Below are positions 30,992 through 41,522 of a stretch of 64,000 nt of DNA, in pieces. The notes under the pieces were generated by a model that saw only the letters and a list, made by a program, of their open reading frames with translations, was not told the DNA's origin and did not search any database. The position numbers and the translations under genes are program-made. The stretch's first letter is position 1. Each line of letters opens with the position of its first letter. This DNA comes from Candida dubliniensis CD36 (taxonomy: Eukaryota; Ascomycota; Pichiomycetes; Serinales; Debaryomycetaceae), in contig NC_012867.1 in the NCBI RefSeq assembly GCF_000026945.1, forward strand, positions 1,996,501-2,060,500. The letters are read 5' to 3'.

Positions 30992-32878
30992 TTATCCAAG
31001 TATAAATACACTTAATGCTGCTAACATTATGGCCCATAATGACCAACTAACACTTATCAATACTCCACTATTAACTTTCATTGATTCAGTATTATTAGTA
31101 GTACCTTCAGTAGTAAAATTAACATTAATTGAATTATCTTTAGATAAACTACCATCCCAACAATATTTCTGGAAACATTTTTTACATTGATCACTTTGTT
31201 CAATACCTTGTCTTTCTTGTTGTCTTCTAATAATGGCACAACCAACACAAGCTTTCCATTCATTATCTAAAGTTAAATTCATTCTTGATGCCACTTCAAA
31301 TCCATTTTGAATAATGGCATTACGTTCTTTAGTTTCATATTTCATTTGGAAAGTTGAAGTATTGGACCAATAAGAAAATGGACGATTAGCAGTATATACT
31401 AAAAGAGGGATATCATAAACACTAGTTTTATTTTGTGTTAATGAAGTTAAATTTTTAGCATCACAACCGAAAAATGTTGGTTTAGCAGTTAAATTAGAAT
31501 TAACAAATGTGGCCACATCGGGGACATAAGGAAAATTAGTACCATTACTTTGATTACCAAATTGTCTTTGGAATGATGCTACCATAGAGGCACCATTAGG
31601 CCAATATTGATTAGTATCAGCTGAATTATCATAAGCAAAAATAACATCAACTTCACGTTGTTCTTGTAATAATGGATAAAGAGGGATATTTTGAAGATCT
31701 TCACCACCATCACAAAGATATAAAGTATCATTAGAAGCAATGGATTTGGAACCAGCAACATCACTATCTTTAAATGGATTTGGTTTATAAACAGCAATAT
31801 CATTATCATCATTAGAAAGATCTTGTAAAATAGATGTAATAAGTGATTTAATTGTTGATGATATTGATGTAGTATTAATTTGTAAAATGAATTGATTAAA
31901 TAATGATGAAGAAGTACCCATAATAAATCCAGCATTATCAAAACCACCAATACATTTCCCATTCACAGATTTACCATCTTTAACTTCAGTACCAAGATAT
32001 TTCACTTGACTAAATTGATAAACTGCTGGATCCCATGAACCCATTTCAAAAGGGTTAAATTCAAAAATTGTAGAATTCCCACTAATTACATAAGTCCCTG
32101 GAGTTCTACCATCAGCAACAACAATTGGGAATGGCATTTCATAATTTTTGAAAACATCAACATCTTGTAAAGTTGACCAAGTTAATGCATCACCACCATC
32201 ATCTAATCCCGGGAAAAATTGATGGGACAAGGCCCGACCCCAAGTATCAGTAATAGAAACTTCAAAACCAGCTTTCCGTTTATCATCTAATGCATCAGAA
32301 ATATTTTTATAATAATTATAAGTTTTTTTCACATTCCAACCACCAGGATTCATAATTGAATGACTTAAATCCCAAATTGAATCTTGATCTAATATATTTT
32401 GTACTGAAGTAAAATTATTATAAGCAATTGTTCCTACCATCCAATTACCTCCAGATAACCCAACTAAATAAGTTGATGCTTGTAATAATCCACCTAATCC
32501 TGATTCAGAACCTCCTCTAGTTCTATTATCTAAAGCAGCCAATTGACCTGCTCCATTTAACATGGCACGATATCCACCACCAGAAAATGAAAGACCAATT
32601 TTAATCGAACGATTTAATCCATTAATAAATGATTCGGGTTCAAAATCAGTCATATTAGCATTATTTAAAAATGAAATTAAATTTTTATTGACAATGGAAC
32701 TTCTACCTTTCAACCATTCTTGTTCTTGAGGTGAAAGTGAATCGGCATTTCTTGTTAATGAAGAATTTGAAGGACAATTGATTTCTCCTGGAGCATAAGA
32801 ATCAGTAGGTGACCAAGCTATTATTGGATTAGTATAAATTGATAGGAATAATACCACTATGATATTCAATAATTCCAT
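30992..32878 (-). CDS. PLB3: GPI-anchored phospholipase B
   Basis: 628 residues. Signal peptide at about 1-21. Lipase motif L-S-F-S-G-G-G-Y-R-A-M at 96-106 with the conserved Arg, G-L-S-G-G-N at 140-145 (nucleophile Ser142), and catalytic Asp in C-D-G-G-E-D (about 390). Many Asn-x-Ser/Thr glycosylation sites are present. A short hydrophobic C-terminus (about 605-628, A-I-M-L-A-A-L-S-V-F-I-L-G) preceded by small residues is a GPI signal. Known role: removes both acyl chains from phospholipids at the cell surface. The symbol PLB3 is based on remembered synteny beside the RTA gene; phospholipase B itself is certain. Confidence 0.9.
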   Translation of the reverse strand: MELLNIIVVLFLSIYTNPIIAWSPTDSYAPGEINCPSNSSLTRNADSLSPQEQEWLKGRSSIVNKNLISFLNNANMTDFEPESFINGLNRSIKIGLSFSGGGYRAMLNGAGQLAALDNRTRGGSESGLGGLLQASTYLVGLSGGNWMVGTIAYNNFTSVQNILDQDSIWDLSHSIMNPGGWNVKKTYNYYKNISDALDDKRKAGFEVSITDTWGRALSHQFFPGLDDGGDALTWSTLQDVDVFKNYEMPFPIVVADGRTPGTYVISGNSTIFEFNPFEMGSWDPAVYQFSQVKYLGTEVKDGKSVNGKCIGGFDNAGFIMGTSSSLFNQFILQINTTSISSTIKSLITSILQDLSNDDNDIAVYKPNPFKDSDVAGSKSIASNDTLYLCDGGEDLQNIPLYPLLQEQREVDVIFAYDNSADTNQYWPNGASMVASFQRQFGNQSNGTNFPYVPDVATFVNSNLTAKPTFFGCDAKNLTSLTQNKTSVYDIPLLVYTANRPFSYWSNTSTFQMKYETKERNAIIQNGFEVASRMNLTLDNEWKACVGCAIIRRQQERQGIEQSDQCKKCFQKYCWDGSLSKDNSINVNFTTEGTTNNTESMKVNSGVLISVSWSLWAIMLAALSVFILG

Positions 32879-35179
32879 GATTTATATAAGAAAAGGTATA
32901 ATGTTGTATGTTGTATGTTTGTTGTGTGTTTGTTGTTGTTGTTGTTGTTGTTGTTTTTTTTTTTTTCAGGTTGTCTCGGGATGTTGTAATTAAAAAAAAA
33001 AAAAAAAAAAAAAATATGGGATGAGGATTTGATTGAGCTTTTGTAGTCTTTGAGTAATTTGAAAAAAGTAGAATGACGATTTTGTTTCTTTAAGGGGCTT
33101 AGACTTTAACTTTCACCACCTCGACTTTTAGTTTGTTTACACTATTTCTTTTTTTGGTCCCACTTCTGCTACCATCTTCCTCCTCCTCCTACCACCACCA
33201 CCACCATCACTCCGCACCACTTCACACCACCACTCTCCCTCCGACCCAAGCCTCCCTTGGTCATACGTAAATACGTAAACCAACAATGGACTTTTTTCAT
33301 TGTTTACTATTTCAACTTCCTTCCGTGACTTCCATAACCATTTCACAACAACTATCCTACTACCACTACTACCACTACTACTACTCTCCTCTTTTTCATT
33401 CGCCAAGAACATTGAGATATAAACAACATGACCTAGCAACAACTACCACAACAATCACCTATTAATCATTATTAAAGTTACAACTACGGCCTATTTATAG
33501 AATTTCTTTTAAGTATCGACCCCTAATTTCATCTCTCTTTTTTTCCCTGATGAATCATAAGATATATCTGTAAACTTATGTTTGTTAAAGCATTAAGTAA
33601 ATTTTAATTCCGATAGCAAAAAAAAAAAAAAAAAAACGGTAACTCATACTTGTAGTTGCATCTACAATAGCTTAGATATTCTACTGACCCAACTAATGAA
33701 TGTTATTTATTTTATTTAGACGATGGATTTGTTTTTTTTTTTTATATATATATATATATATATCGGATTTAGTCAGAAAACGTGTGGAAGAAAGGAAAGA
33801 AAAAAAAAAACCCAATGGAGAGGGATTGGTCATATATATAACACAAAATCGGTTATATATTAGTTGTCTAGTTGATGATAATGATGATTGTTAGAGATTG
33901 ATAGTCATCACCAATGTATTAAGGTAACAAATATCTTTGAGTTGATAATGAGAAGATAAATGGTCTTCATAAAAAATTGAATAATTTCTGAAGAAGGAAG
34001 TAGGATTTCTTCAAAAAAAAAAGGGAGACATTGACATGAATCTTTCAATAAATAGATCCATTTTTCTAGAAACAAGCTAAAAGAATACTACTACTACTAC
34101 TACTACTAATAATAATAATAATTAGTGGATGGTGTTCGAGGTTTTTTTTGTGTATGATTTCAATTATTCTTCATCAATCACTTGTGTGTTTAATGATATA
34201 ATTAAGAATGAATAATTGGCAATGATATAAATTCTAAATGTTTTTTTTTTTTTTTTTTTTAAACCAACTTCACTAAAATTTTTCACTTAAATGTATCATT
34301 AATGGACATAACTTACATTCCAAGAAGTTTAACAACGGACATTATTGCAAATATGGAAACACCAACTTATCAACGAATTGTTTGATGCACTTTTCCATAA
34401 AGAAGAATTGAGTGCATTCTTGAACTTTGACTATATCAATGCATGCAGTAGGAGAGGAATAGTTATAACAACGCTATAATTACCATGAAAGAAAGAACAA
34501 CCAATAAGATTGGATGAATTGTCATATGACGTCTTATAAAGAGTCGCATTCTCTTTTTAAGAACTTCCTATATAAGGGGTCATTTAAATCTTTCATTATC
34601 CACTAACTAACTAACTAACTAGTTGGCAAAACTATTTTTGATATGATTGATTTAAGGGTTCAATACATTTTCATTTTTCCGTGTGTGTGTGCGTGTGTGT
34701 GTATATAGATATAATTTCCTTACTCAAAATGGAATTAACGCCACACACCATAGTTTAAAATAATATTCATATTTCCGTATAAATATATTGACACACACAC
34801 AGGCAACAAACAACAAACAACATACAAGCAACAAACATACAAGCAACGTGATCAACCCATTTTTTTTTTTTTTTTTTTTTCAATTACGGGAATGAAAAGC
34901 GATGAAGGAAGGCAAAAACGAACAACAGGGCAAAGTAAAATATGATAGAGCCGCATTTGATTATTACAAAATCAAGATATATATATATATATATATATAT
35001 ACATCTGAAGGGGATATTCAAATACCTCCCTCCTCCCCCTCCTCCCCCTCTTAGTATAACTTTTTCCTTATAATTGCTACTATTTCTATAAATTCTAATA
35101 CATATCTGAATCTGTTTTTATTTTTTTTTTTTTTTTTAACAACAGCTTTTCTATTTCTAAACCTGTTATCTTCATATCA
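32879..35179. other. Divergent spacer, phospholipase B and MFS transporter
   Basis: 2.3 kb, no gene accepted. Repeats: GTT run (32932-32955), TA runs (33744-33764 and 34979-35001), CTA/TAA runs (34089-34123), TG run (34682-34701), T-run (34859-34880) and a C-rich tract (35025-35050). A G-rich minus-strand frame at 33137-33442 looks like chance. Confidence 0.5.
34979..35001. repeat. (AT)n microsatellite
   Basis: About eleven AT units, 180 bp upstream of the MFS gene start. Confidence 0.9.
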
Positions 35180-36859
35180 ATGCCATCATCAATTTCATCA
35201 TCAAGTCAATCAATGACACCGAAAACTAAATTAACCAATCTTGAACGCAAAGAACAACACGATCAACAATACGATGAACATGAACAAGAAATAAGTTCTA
35301 CTTCTTCTACATTTGGATTATATGATGAATCTGATGCTGATAAAGCATATTTAGCTAAATCCAAATTAATAGCTGAAGCAATTCAATCAATAGGATTTGG
35401 GAAATATCAAATTGGATTATTTTTCGTTGCAGGATTTGGTTGGTTAAGTGATAATGCTTGGCCAGTAGCTACAAGTTTAATTTTACCTCGATTAAATGAA
35501 ATTAATGGAGTTCATCCACCATCATTGAAAACAGGACCATATTTAATATTAGCACAAAATTTAGGTTTATTAGTTGGAGCAGCATTTTGGTCAATATCTT
35601 CTGATATAATTGGTCGGAAATGGGCGTTTAATTTAACATTTTTAATTACCGGTATATGGGCAATTATTGCTGGTTCAAGTCCAAATTTTATTGCTCTTTG
35701 TTGTTTTGAAGCATTTTGGAGTTTTGGAGTAGGAGGAAATTTACCAGTAGATTCAGCAATTTTTTTAGAAGCATTACCAAGTTCATATCAATGGTTATTA
35801 ACGGTTATGTCAGCATGGTGGGCAATTGGACAAATTATTGTTAATCTTATTTCTTGGGGGTTGATTGCAAATTTTTCATGCCCTACAAATACTAGTACTA
35901 GTACTAGTACTACTACTTCTGAAGTATGTTATAAATCAGATAATAAAGGTTGGAGGTATTTTTTATTTACAATGGGAGGATTAACATTACTTATGTTTTC
36001 AGCAAGATTTGCCTTTAGAGTATTTGAATCACCTCGATATTATCTTGCTCGTGGTGATTTAATTAAAACAATAGAAACATTAGAAAGAATTGCTAGAATT
36101 AATGGGAAAAAATGTCCTATAACACTTCAAGATTTACAAGATATTGATGAACTATATGAATCACAATCACAATCACAATCACAATCACAATTAAATGTCA
36201 AACATAATGGGAATAGATTAGTTAAAGAAAAATTATCAAAATATAATTTATCTCATGTTAGACAATGTTTTAAATCGAAAAGAATGACTTTATCTATATT
36301 ATTAGTAGTTTTTTTATGGGGGGTTATAGGATTAGCATTCCCATTATATAATGCTTTTATTCCTAGTTATTTAGAATCTCGAGGTGATGCAAATAAACCA
36401 TTAACTGTTCATGAAACATATAGAAATACATTAATCGTTTCAGTTTTAGGTATTCCTGGTTCTTTAATTGGTGGGATATTAGTTGAATTAAAAATAGGAA
36501 GGAAAGGTACATTATTTTTATCATTAATATTAACTGGAATATTTTTATTTGGTTCAACTACTGCTAAAACTTCAAATGCAAATTTAGCTTGGAATTGTAT
36601 GTTTTCATTTATGTCAACTATTATGTATGGAGTTTTATATGCTTATACACCAGAAATTTTTTATTCACAAATAAGAGGTACTGCTATTGGATTGGCAGCA
36701 TCATTTAATCGTATTATGGGAGTATTTGCTCCTATAATTGCCATATATGCCGATTTGACAACTTCGGCCCCAATATTTGTTTCAGGAGCATTATTTATAT
36801 TTGCAGGAATATTGAGTTTATGTTGTCCTTATGAACCAAGAGGCAAACCAAGCTACTAG
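35180..36859 (+). CDS. Major facilitator superfamily transporter
   Basis: 559 residues with 12 predicted membrane segments in two halves. The first half has G-F-G-W-L-S-D-N-A-W-P-V-A and the MFS-type loop D-I-I-G-R-K-W-A-F; the second has G-I-P-G-S-L-I-G-G-I and L-K-I-G-R-K-G-T-L-F. A cytosolic loop with Gln-Ser repeats (about 330-340) separates the halves. The N-terminus is acidic and Ser/Gln-rich. The layout resembles SV2/SVOP-like and sugar or organic-acid porters; the substrate is unknown. Its upstream spacer is unusually long and rich in repeats, consistent with regulated expression (inference). Confidence 0.85.
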   Translation: MPSSISSSSQSMTPKTKLTNLERKEQHDQQYDEHEQEISSTSSTFGLYDESDADKAYLAKSKLIAEAIQSIGFGKYQIGLFFVAGFGWLSDNAWPVATSLILPRLNEINGVHPPSLKTGPYLILAQNLGLLVGAAFWSISSDIIGRKWAFNLTFLITGIWAIIAGSSPNFIALCCFEAFWSFGVGGNLPVDSAIFLEALPSSYQWLLTVMSAWWAIGQIIVNLISWGLIANFSCPTNTSTSTSTTTSEVCYKSDNKGWRYFLFTMGGLTLLMFSARFAFRVFESPRYYLARGDLIKTIETLERIARINGKKCPITLQDLQDIDELYESQSQSQSQSQLNVKHNGNRLVKEKLSKYNLSHVRQCFKSKRMTLSILLVVFLWGVIGLAFPLYNAFIPSYLESRGDANKPLTVHETYRNTLIVSVLGIPGSLIGGILVELKIGRKGTLFLSLILTGIFLFGSTTAKTSNANLAWNCMFSFMSTIMYGVLYAYTPEIFYSQIRGTAIGLAASFNRIMGVFAPIIAIYADLTTSAPIFVSGALFIFAGILSLCCPYEPRGKPSY

Positions 36860-37826
36860 AGTGAAGTTGATATTGGGTGCAAAAAAAAAAAAATAAAAAA
36901 AAAAAAATTACTGTTAGAAATAAAAATTGGAATTATTAAAAATGCAACTTAAATATGATATATACGAGAGAGAGAGGGGAGGGAAGAAATTATACAAGAA
37001 TAATTGTTGGATTCAGCAAAGTTTCAGAGTTTCACAACAGCAACAGCAACAGCAACTAAAAGAAGGCAAATTTTTAGTGACAAGAACATTTTAAGAAATA
37101 ATAAATATAAGTTCCATCAGTAGTAGTAAGTTTGGTTCTCCTCTTTTTTTGTTTTTTTTTTTTGCTTTTTGTTTTTTTGTTTTCAAGTTATTTAATTATA
37201 TAGATCATGTAGTAATATCCAATGGAACCATCCCGTCTTATAAAGTTGAACACACGTTTCACAAAGAAAAGAATTTACTCAATTGAATTGTGTTGAAGGT
37301 TGCGAAACATTTTTTTTTACAGAATTGGAGATTTTAGTTTACCCCTCCTCCCTCCAACAACTGAAAATCCTAAAGCTAATCACGTGCCAAAAGCAACGAC
37401 AACAAAAGAATTTTCCGAGGCTAAAAATATATTTGCTCTTCTTCTCCTCTTCCTCCCCTCAATTAACATGCTCATCAACTATCCCACTATCAACTGTCAA
37501 ATCACATACAAATTATATTAATCTATACAGATTTCTTTTTTTTCCTTTTTTTCCTTTTTTGCAATCTTTTTCTTTTCACTTTTTCTTTTCACTTTTCACT
37601 TTTCACTTTTTCTTTTTTTCTTTTTTATTTTGCATCATTGCTTTTTTTAAAAATATCAATCAGGCTGTTCTTCTTCTTCTTCTTCTTCATTATTATTCTC
37701 ATTTTACTTTCTTTATTTACATATTCAAATTATATTCCATTTCATTTACCCTATACAGTTCACAACAAATCAATTCCTTATACATCTATCCCTATACACA
37801 AACCACTTAAAAATTGATTTCTAGAA
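36860..37826. other. Spacer before PCD1
   Basis: No gene accepted. A-rich tract (36880-36907), AG run (36966-36978), CAGCAA run (37036-37056), T-runs, CT-rich blocks (37430-37620), and an ATCACGTG site at 37379-37386. Plus-strand open frames here encode low-complexity Phe/Ser/Leu runs. Confidence 0.55.
37379..37386. promoter_or_regulatory. Possible Cbf1-type E-box (ATCACGTG)
   Basis: Perfect RTCACGTG match about 440 bp upstream of the Nudix gene start. Tentative, as chance matches are expected. Confidence 0.25.
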
Positions 37827-38966
37827 ATGACTAAATCAACTGAAGCAACTTTATTAAACAATTTACGACATTATATTGCTCAAAATTATCATCATTCATC
37901 ATTATCAATATGGCATAAATTACCTACATCTCGACGTTCAGCAGTTTTCATATTATTATTTATGGGCAATTTAGGTGAATTCCGAGTTTTATTAACCAAA
38001 AGATCTTCTAAACTACGTAATTTCCCTGGTCATGTAGCATTACCTGGAGGTAAAGCTGATAATGGATTAGAACTGGAATGGCAAGTTTCTCGACGAGAAA
38101 TGCATGAAGAAATTGGTTTAAGTGATAATGATGAAGATTTGAAAAAATTGGGGGTTTCAATTGAACATTTAACTATGTTACCAAGTTATTTATCTAGAAC
38201 TTTTTCATGTGTTAAACCATGTGTTGGATTTATGCATAATTTAACTGGTACAGATAATGATATTGCATCTAAATTGAATATTGTTTTAAACCCTGGTGAA
38301 AGTTCAAGTGTTTTTTCTTGTCCTCTTAAAGATTTTTTACATCCAACAATTGATTTACCAGCTTTAGAAGCATTAGAAAGAACTTCTTATAAAGTTAAAT
38401 GGGGTGGTATTCCTTGGGATTTACGATCATATATTTTTTTACAAAATAATGATAATGAAGTAGAATGGTTGAAAAATATTAAAGATTTACTGGCATCAGA
38501 AGAAGAATCAGAATTGGATTTAAAACTTGGTGATGAATTAGATTCTCAAGATAAAGCAAGTATAACTCCACCAAATGTTACTCCTACAAGATCTTTAAGT
38601 CCTGTTACAATTAATAAACGTAATAAATATAAGAAAAAAGATTTATCAACTTGGGGTAGATTAGGTTCAAGAAGACATGAAGATACTAATGAAAAAATTT
38701 ATGATGTTTGGGGATTAACTGCTAATATTTTACATGATTTAGCAGAAATTGTTTATATTGATAAAAATAAAATAAATCAAAATTATATTGGACAAGAAGA
38801 AATGATATATTCTTTATATGAACATGGGAATCTTATGAAACAAAAGGAAAGAAATCCTGAAGAAGTGAAATTAATTCATGCTACTCATTATGATAAAGAT
38901 ATTGGATTTGATAAGATTTTACCTGAAAGTGAATTTAATAGATTAAATAGCATATATAAATTGTAG
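37827..38966 (+). CDS. PCD1: Nudix hydrolase Pcd1 (CoA diphosphatase type)
   Basis: 379 residues. Nudix box at about 74-98: P-G-G-K-A-D, then R-R-E-M-H-E-E-I-G-L, with the extra upstream G-H-V-A-L-P-G-G typical of CoA-specific members. Known role: yeast Pcd1 (YLR151C) splits CoA and oxidised CoA, and 8-oxo-dGTP in vitro, in peroxisomes. The protein ends I-Y-K-L, which is not a canonical peroxisomal signal, so location is open. A longer C-terminal half (about 220-379), including an R-S-L-S-P site, is specific to yeasts. Start at 37827 is the first Met before the conserved N-L-R-H-Y-I. Confidence 0.88.
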   Translation: MTKSTEATLLNNLRHYIAQNYHHSSLSIWHKLPTSRRSAVFILLFMGNLGEFRVLLTKRSSKLRNFPGHVALPGGKADNGLELEWQVSRREMHEEIGLSDNDEDLKKLGVSIEHLTMLPSYLSRTFSCVKPCVGFMHNLTGTDNDIASKLNIVLNPGESSSVFSCPLKDFLHPTIDLPALEALERTSYKVKWGGIPWDLRSYIFLQNNDNEVEWLKNIKDLLASEEESELDLKLGDELDSQDKASITPPNVTPTRSLSPVTINKRNKYKKKDLSTWGRLGSRRHEDTNEKIYDVWGLTANILHDLAEIVYIDKNKINQNYIGQEEMIYSLYEHGNLMKQKERNPEEVKLIHATHYDKDIGFDKILPESEFNRLNSIYKL

Positions 38967-38986
38967 AATTGTTATTATATTATTTA

Positions 38987-39050
38987 AATCAAATTGATTG
39001 ATTGATTGATCAATTGATTGATTGATTGATTGATCAATTGATTGATTTGA
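38987..39050. repeat. TGAT/ATCA palindromic tandem repeat
   Basis: Downstream of PCD1 (20 bp past its stop). TGAT units interrupted twice by TGATCAATTGAT, each a perfect palindrome, and bounded by TCAAAT and ATTTGA. It can fold into alternative hairpins or a cruciform. Confidence 0.8.
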
Positions 39051-39211
39051 AGTACTAATTGAAAAATCTGTTGTAAAAAAAAAAAAAAAAAACAAAAAAG
39101 AATTCATTTGTCAAAACTTTCAACGAAAACTACACCAGAAGTCAAACAACACCCGTCCCTCTTCCCTACAACTCACAATTGAACAGTTACATATATATAT
39201 ATATATATAGG

Positions 39212-39461
39212 ATGACCACAATGGAACAAACTATTGATTCTAAAACAATACAACTACTAGAATTACTAGATAAATATCAACAATTGACAACATCAAATCG
39301 AGAAAATTTCATCGATGGGTTTTCCAATTTAAGTCGAGCCAATTTTCAAAATGATAAAAGTAAATATGGTTTAGAAAAATTTGATTTCCGATGTTATAAA
39401 GCATGTAAAATAATTGATATTAAACATGATAAATTTGAATTGATTAATAGATTAATGAAAG

Positions 39462-39496
<35 letters not shown>

Positions 39497-39787
39497 CTTG
39501 CAACAACAGATTCTACTTCAAGTGATGAGAAGGAATCATCAAAAACTATAAGAAATAGAAAAGACGAGAAGAAAACAACAACAGCAACAACAACAACAAC
39601 CACATCAGAAGATATTGTGGAGAAGACTGATCATGATGAATTTAGAGATCCAATTAAACAATTTGGAACAATTGTGCCGTATGAATTATATAAATGTCAA
39701 GAAAATTTTAATAATGGATTAAATCAATTGATTCAAATTATAAATTTACAAAAACAAATTAATCAATTGATTCAAGAATTAAATTAA
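39212..39787 (+). CDS. VMA22: V-ATPase assembly factor Vma22
   Basis: Start set at the internal M at 39212 (M-T-T-M-E-Q); the residues upstream are a TA-repeat artefact. 191 residues, as in yeast (181). N-terminal helix with I-Q-L-L-E-L-L-D-K-Y-Q-Q and G-F-S-N-L-S-R-A-N-F; C-terminal D-P-I-K-Q-F-G-T-I-V-P-Y-E-L and a final coiled coil. A long Asn run and Thr repeat (about 90-140) lie between and vary by microsatellite. Known role: with Vma12 and Vma21 it assembles the Vo sector at the ER. Confidence 0.85.
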
Positions 39788-39875
39788 TATTGTATACGTA
39801 AATAAAGATAGTTTAATTATATCAGAAGGAATCAATGTATAATTTTCAATGATTTCTTTTTTTTTTTTTTTTTTT

Positions 39876-41225
39876 TTATACATCAACATCACTATATAAA
39901 TCACTATCATTTTCATAATCTTCTGGATTAATATCAACAGCATCAGAATCATCACCAGAACCAGAACCAGAACCTTCTTCTTCTTCTTCTTCATCTTGTT
40001 CATCATCATCATCATCATCATTTTTACCTTCTTCTCTAGCTTTTCTTCTAGCTTTTTTAGCTTCTTTTTTATCTAATTTGACTTTAACAGCAGCTTGTTG
40101 TTTAGCTCTTCTTTCCAATTTCAATTGTTGTTTTAATTGATGTTTCTTTTCTAATGATTTAATTTCTTCTTCTGATTTTTTAATTGAAGAATGATATATA
40201 GTTTTCGATGAACCAATTAAACCTTCTTCAATCTTCATTAATGACATATTTATTCTTGGTCCTAATTCTGTCAATTTAATTGCTCGTTTACTTTTCCCTG
40301 TTAACTGCTGCTGCTGCTGCTGCTGCTGCTGTTGTTGTTCTTGTTGTTCTTGTTCTTGTGGTGCTTGGTCTGGATCTATTTCTTTTGGTGGTTCTCTTTT
40401 AACAAAAGTTTCTTGTTGTACTTCAACTACAGCATCATCTTCTATTTCACTATCAGAAGTTAAACCACCAATTGAATAAGGATCTAATAATAAATCAGAA
40501 ACATCTTGATTATTAGTTAATTTTGGTAAATTTTTCTTTAAATTATGATGTGATTGAATCAATTTTTTAACATTTCTATTTTCATCAACTAATTTAGTAT
40601 TAATAGCATAATGTCTCAATTCAATTTCATCACCATTATTATTATTATTATTATTTTTATTTTTACTAATTAATAATACTCGTTTAATTGATGAAACTTT
40701 TGTTGATTGAGGTTGAATTGGAGGGAACATATTTTGGAAAATTGTTATCATTAATTTTTCATGTTGAGACATTTCCAGAATTTTACCAAAACCATTTAAT
40801 ACTAATAAAGGAGGTATATGAAAAATTGAATTATCTTTACTAATCAGTTTTGGATGTTTTAATATTTTTCTAACATCTTTACATAATGAATAATTATTAA
40901 TTTTAAATTGTAAATTTGGTCCTCGAGGTAATTTACCAATTCTTAAAGTAATATTCCCTGATTCAGTTTGATTAAAAATAAAAATATCTGATACATGTAA
41001 TGGACCACACATAACTATAAAATCTTTTAATTTATTAGATTTACGTTCTCTTAAATTTATAGCAGTATGAGGTTGCATAACATTTCTAAAATCATTTACT
41101 AATTGAGTTAAAGAATGATTTTTCAATGATGTACCTAAATGAAGAACCATTGATTTAGGTATCGATGCTAATTCTTCTTCAGAAATTTTCTTATGAGTTC
41201 TCTTCTTAGTTCTTCTCTTAGCCAT
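39876..41225 (-). CDS. SSF1: Brix-domain 60S biogenesis factor Ssf1
   Basis: 449 residues. Basic start M-A-K-R-R-T-K-K-R-T, then a Brix domain (about 25-300) with K-S-M-V-L-H-L-G, L-V-N-D-F-R-N-V-M-Q-P-H-T-A and L-R-I-G-K-L-P-R-G-P. The tail has a Gln run (about 298-310), basic coiled coil and an acidic Gly/Ser end. Known role: nucleolar factor (Peter Pan family) that binds the 27S pre-rRNA with Rrp14/Rrp15 to prevent early ITS2 cleavage. Length equals yeast Ssf1 (453). A C-rich tract on the coding strand (41236-41251) lies 10 nt upstream. Confidence 0.93.
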   Translation of the reverse strand: MAKRRTKKRTHKKISEEELASIPKSMVLHLGTSLKNHSLTQLVNDFRNVMQPHTAINLRERKSNKLKDFIVMCGPLHVSDIFIFNQTESGNITLRIGKLPRGPNLQFKINNYSLCKDVRKILKHPKLISKDNSIFHIPPLLVLNGFGKILEMSQHEKLMITIFQNMFPPIQPQSTKVSSIKRVLLISKNKNNNNNNNGDEIELRHYAINTKLVDENRNVKKLIQSHHNLKKNLPKLTNNQDVSDLLLDPYSIGGLTSDSEIEDDAVVEVQQETFVKREPPKEIDPDQAPQEQEQQEQQQQQQQQQQQLTGKSKRAIKLTELGPRINMSLMKIEEGLIGSSKTIYHSSIKKSEEEIKSLEKKHQLKQQLKLERRAKQQAAVKVKLDKKEAKKARRKAREEGKNDDDDDDEQDEEEEEEGSGSGSGDDSDAVDINPEDYENDSDLYSDVDV

Positions 41226-41522
41226 GTTGGTAAATGGGGGGAGGGCGGGGATTTGTTGTTATTGTAGATTTGATTAAAGTTGATTGAAAGAAGTAAAAAA
41301 AAAAAAAAAAAAAAATTGAAAGGAAGAAAGAAGAAAAAAAAAATAAAAAAATGTTTCAATCTCATCTCTTCGTTGTGGAAATAAAAATTTGGTGATGATG
41401 ATGATGATGAACTAAAAAAAAAAAAAAAAATTACAACTCCCCTCTATATCACACCCTTCATCAAGTGTTTGTACTTAAAAATAAAAAAAACAAAATTATC
41501 AACCCTAAATATCAAATCAAAC

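Noticed and set aside
33137..33442. 101-codon minus-strand frame upstream of phospholipase B
   Set aside because: It is made of Ser, Gly and Arg repeats from CCA/CTC-type microsatellites and shows no family pattern.
34339..34479. 46-codon stretch without ATG that looks coding-like
   Set aside because: Too short to exceed chance in AT-rich DNA and no homologue recognised; could be a gene relic but I cannot support it.
37283..37810. 175-codon plus-strand frame before PCD1
   Set aside because: Mostly Phe/Ser/Leu from T- and CT-runs; it lies in the upstream DNA of PCD1.
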